NCBI GenBank assembly: GCA_017415165.1
Contig: JAFQIY010000046.1
Coordinates: 1 to 64,000, forward strand
DNA length: 64,000 nucleotides
Origin: Oscillospiraceae bacterium
GTDB lineage: Bacteria; Bacillota; Clostridia; Oscillospirales; Ruminococcaceae
Direction of reading: 5' to 3'
Shown: positions 63,501 to 64,000 of the stretch, piece by piece
Numbering within the stretch: the stretch's first letter is position 1
How the letters are laid out: each line of letters opens with the position of its first letter
Program-made: the position numbers and the translations under genes
Notes under the pieces: model-generated
Told to the model about the DNA's origin: nothing
Database searches by the model: none
The model's input: the letters and a program-made list of their open reading frames with translations, nothing else

Positions 63501-63550
63501 GATTTTAACGCTCTTTAACGCACTTTAAACGATTTTAAACAACAATAAAC
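63501..63550. repeat. Five 10-bp helically phased repeats
   Basis: GATTTTAACG, CTCTTTAACG, CACTTTAAAC, GATTTTAAAC and AACAATAAAC follow one another without gaps. Each unit places a TTTAA-type tract on the same face of the helix. Upstream, 63433-63478 has looser ATAACG, ATACGGC and TTTACGGC relatives. The stretch is intergenic, between the Abi RNA promoter and the next gene. Confidence 0.7.
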
Positions 63551-63571
63551 GACAATGTTTACCTTAAATAC

Positions 63572-63964
63572 TCAATCCCCCATCATATCAAAATGACGGC
63601 GGTATCTTTTCGGTATTTCAACAGGAACATCATAACCGAGTTCCTTTAATGCTTCAGGAATAACGTTCATACCATCCTTGAAAAAACGTTCTATGCGTTT
63701 ATCCTTGCGTGTCATACCGTTGTAATCAGGCGGACACACAAAAGTCCAGTCCGCTCCCGAACGGTCAAGAACAATACGGAAATACTTGTCAATATCGGTA
63801 TCAGGTAAGCCAACCTTACGAATAAGAATATTCCCCTCTACACCCTCATCAATCGGACTTATAATCACCTGCTCGCCGTTGAAACCTACAAGCACAAGAA
63901 GCGGTTCGTCCTGCTCCATTGCAGCTGTTACGCTTTCTTTATCAGGGTAGTAGGTTATATTCAT
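63572..63964 (-). CDS. Hypothetical soluble protein
   Basis: 130 residues from the ATG at 63964, set by GGAGGAAA. Unrecognised. It has a beta-rich N-terminal half (EPLLVLVGFNGEQVIISPID) and a basic C-terminus (KRYRRHFDMMGD). Part of the integrated element, upstream of the Abi RNA on the same strand. It may be a small defence-related or replication-related protein; nothing in the sequence decides this. Confidence 0.65.
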   Translation of the reverse strand: MNITYYPDKESVTAAMEQDEPLLVLVGFNGEQVIISPIDEGVEGNILIRKVGLPDTDIDKYFRIVLDRSGADWTFVCPPDYNGMTRKDKRIERFFKDGMNVIPEALKELGYDVPVEIPKRYRRHFDMMGD

Positions 63965-64000
63965 TCTGTGGTTTCCTCCGTTAATGTTAAGCACTTTCGA

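Noticed and set aside
63501-63550. CRISPR leader or array fragment
   Set aside because: Units are only 10 bp, have no spacers, and are degenerate.

Overview
This window reads as chromosome from a Gram-positive, low-to-mid GC gut or rumen clostridium, most like Ruminococcus/Oscillospiraceae. Supporting signs are strong AGGAGG-type ribosome binding sites, TTGACA/TATAAT promoters, a T-box leader, YtrA-type GntR control of an ABC transporter, and plant-glycan enzymes (GH51 arabinofuranosidase, domain-permuted GH3 beta-glucosidase, GH130 mannosylglucose phosphorylase, CE2 esterase). The species cannot be fixed from the sequence alone.

Layout. 1-3.6 kb: a multi-hairpin intergenic repeat, a small Cys-rich protein with a GH51 enzyme, and a divergent aldolase-like gene. 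3.6-9.5 kb (minus): sodium/proline symporter, then a deoxynucleoside-catabolism group (deoC, a membrane MutS-like ATPase, an unknown gene, deoB). 9.6-11.4 kb: membrane diguanylate cyclase and cyclophilin, separated by a repeat cluster. 11.5-17.5 kb: a sugar ABC importer (binding lipoprotein and two permeases) divergent from the GH3 enzyme. 17.5-18.1 kb: two more copies of the multi-hairpin repeat, head to head. 18.1-20.9 kb: glycolytic gpmI and tpiA. 21.0-24.6 kb: GntR-controlled ABC transporter with a clear operator. 24.8-32.8 kb: DUF1846 protein, heterodimeric ABC exporter, zinc-ribbon protein with a long hexapeptide repeat, and a membrane protein. 32.8-38.5 kb (minus): a tyrosine-type T-box leader followed by radical SAM, methyltransferase, Nudix, DinB, GNAT and finally tyrS. 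38.6-42.2 kb: fucose/arabinose isomerase-like protein, lipoprotein and mannosylglucose phosphorylase. 42.2-45.3 kb: an isolated phage-type cassette (baseplate/fibre protein, small tail protein, GH25 lysozyme, holin). 45.7-50.5 kb: WYL regulator, thioesterase, CE2 esterase, HtrA protease, unknown gene.

From the initiator tRNA-fMet at 50.67 kb to the right edge lies an integrated element, visibly AT-richer than its surroundings. It has a tyrosine integrase with an internal HTH insert, a CI-like repressor with a 20-bp palindromic operator, a Cro-like protein, a Rha-like protein, an excisionase-like HTH protein, a replication initiator carrying what looks like its own origin (iterons plus AT-rich tract), a sigma factor, a very large tape-measure protein without neighbouring tail or capsid genes, and an AbiF-type HEPN toxin preceded by a small structured RNA with its own promoter and terminator. 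Its right end is outside the window.

The most unusual signals are: (1) a roughly 360-nt repeat built of about ten consecutive hairpins, whose stems differ between copies by compensatory base changes; (2) the tyrosine T-box separated from tyrS by five unrelated genes; (3) the origin inside the initiator gene; (4) the AbiF protein/RNA pair; (5) the orphan tape-measure gene behind a sigma factor.
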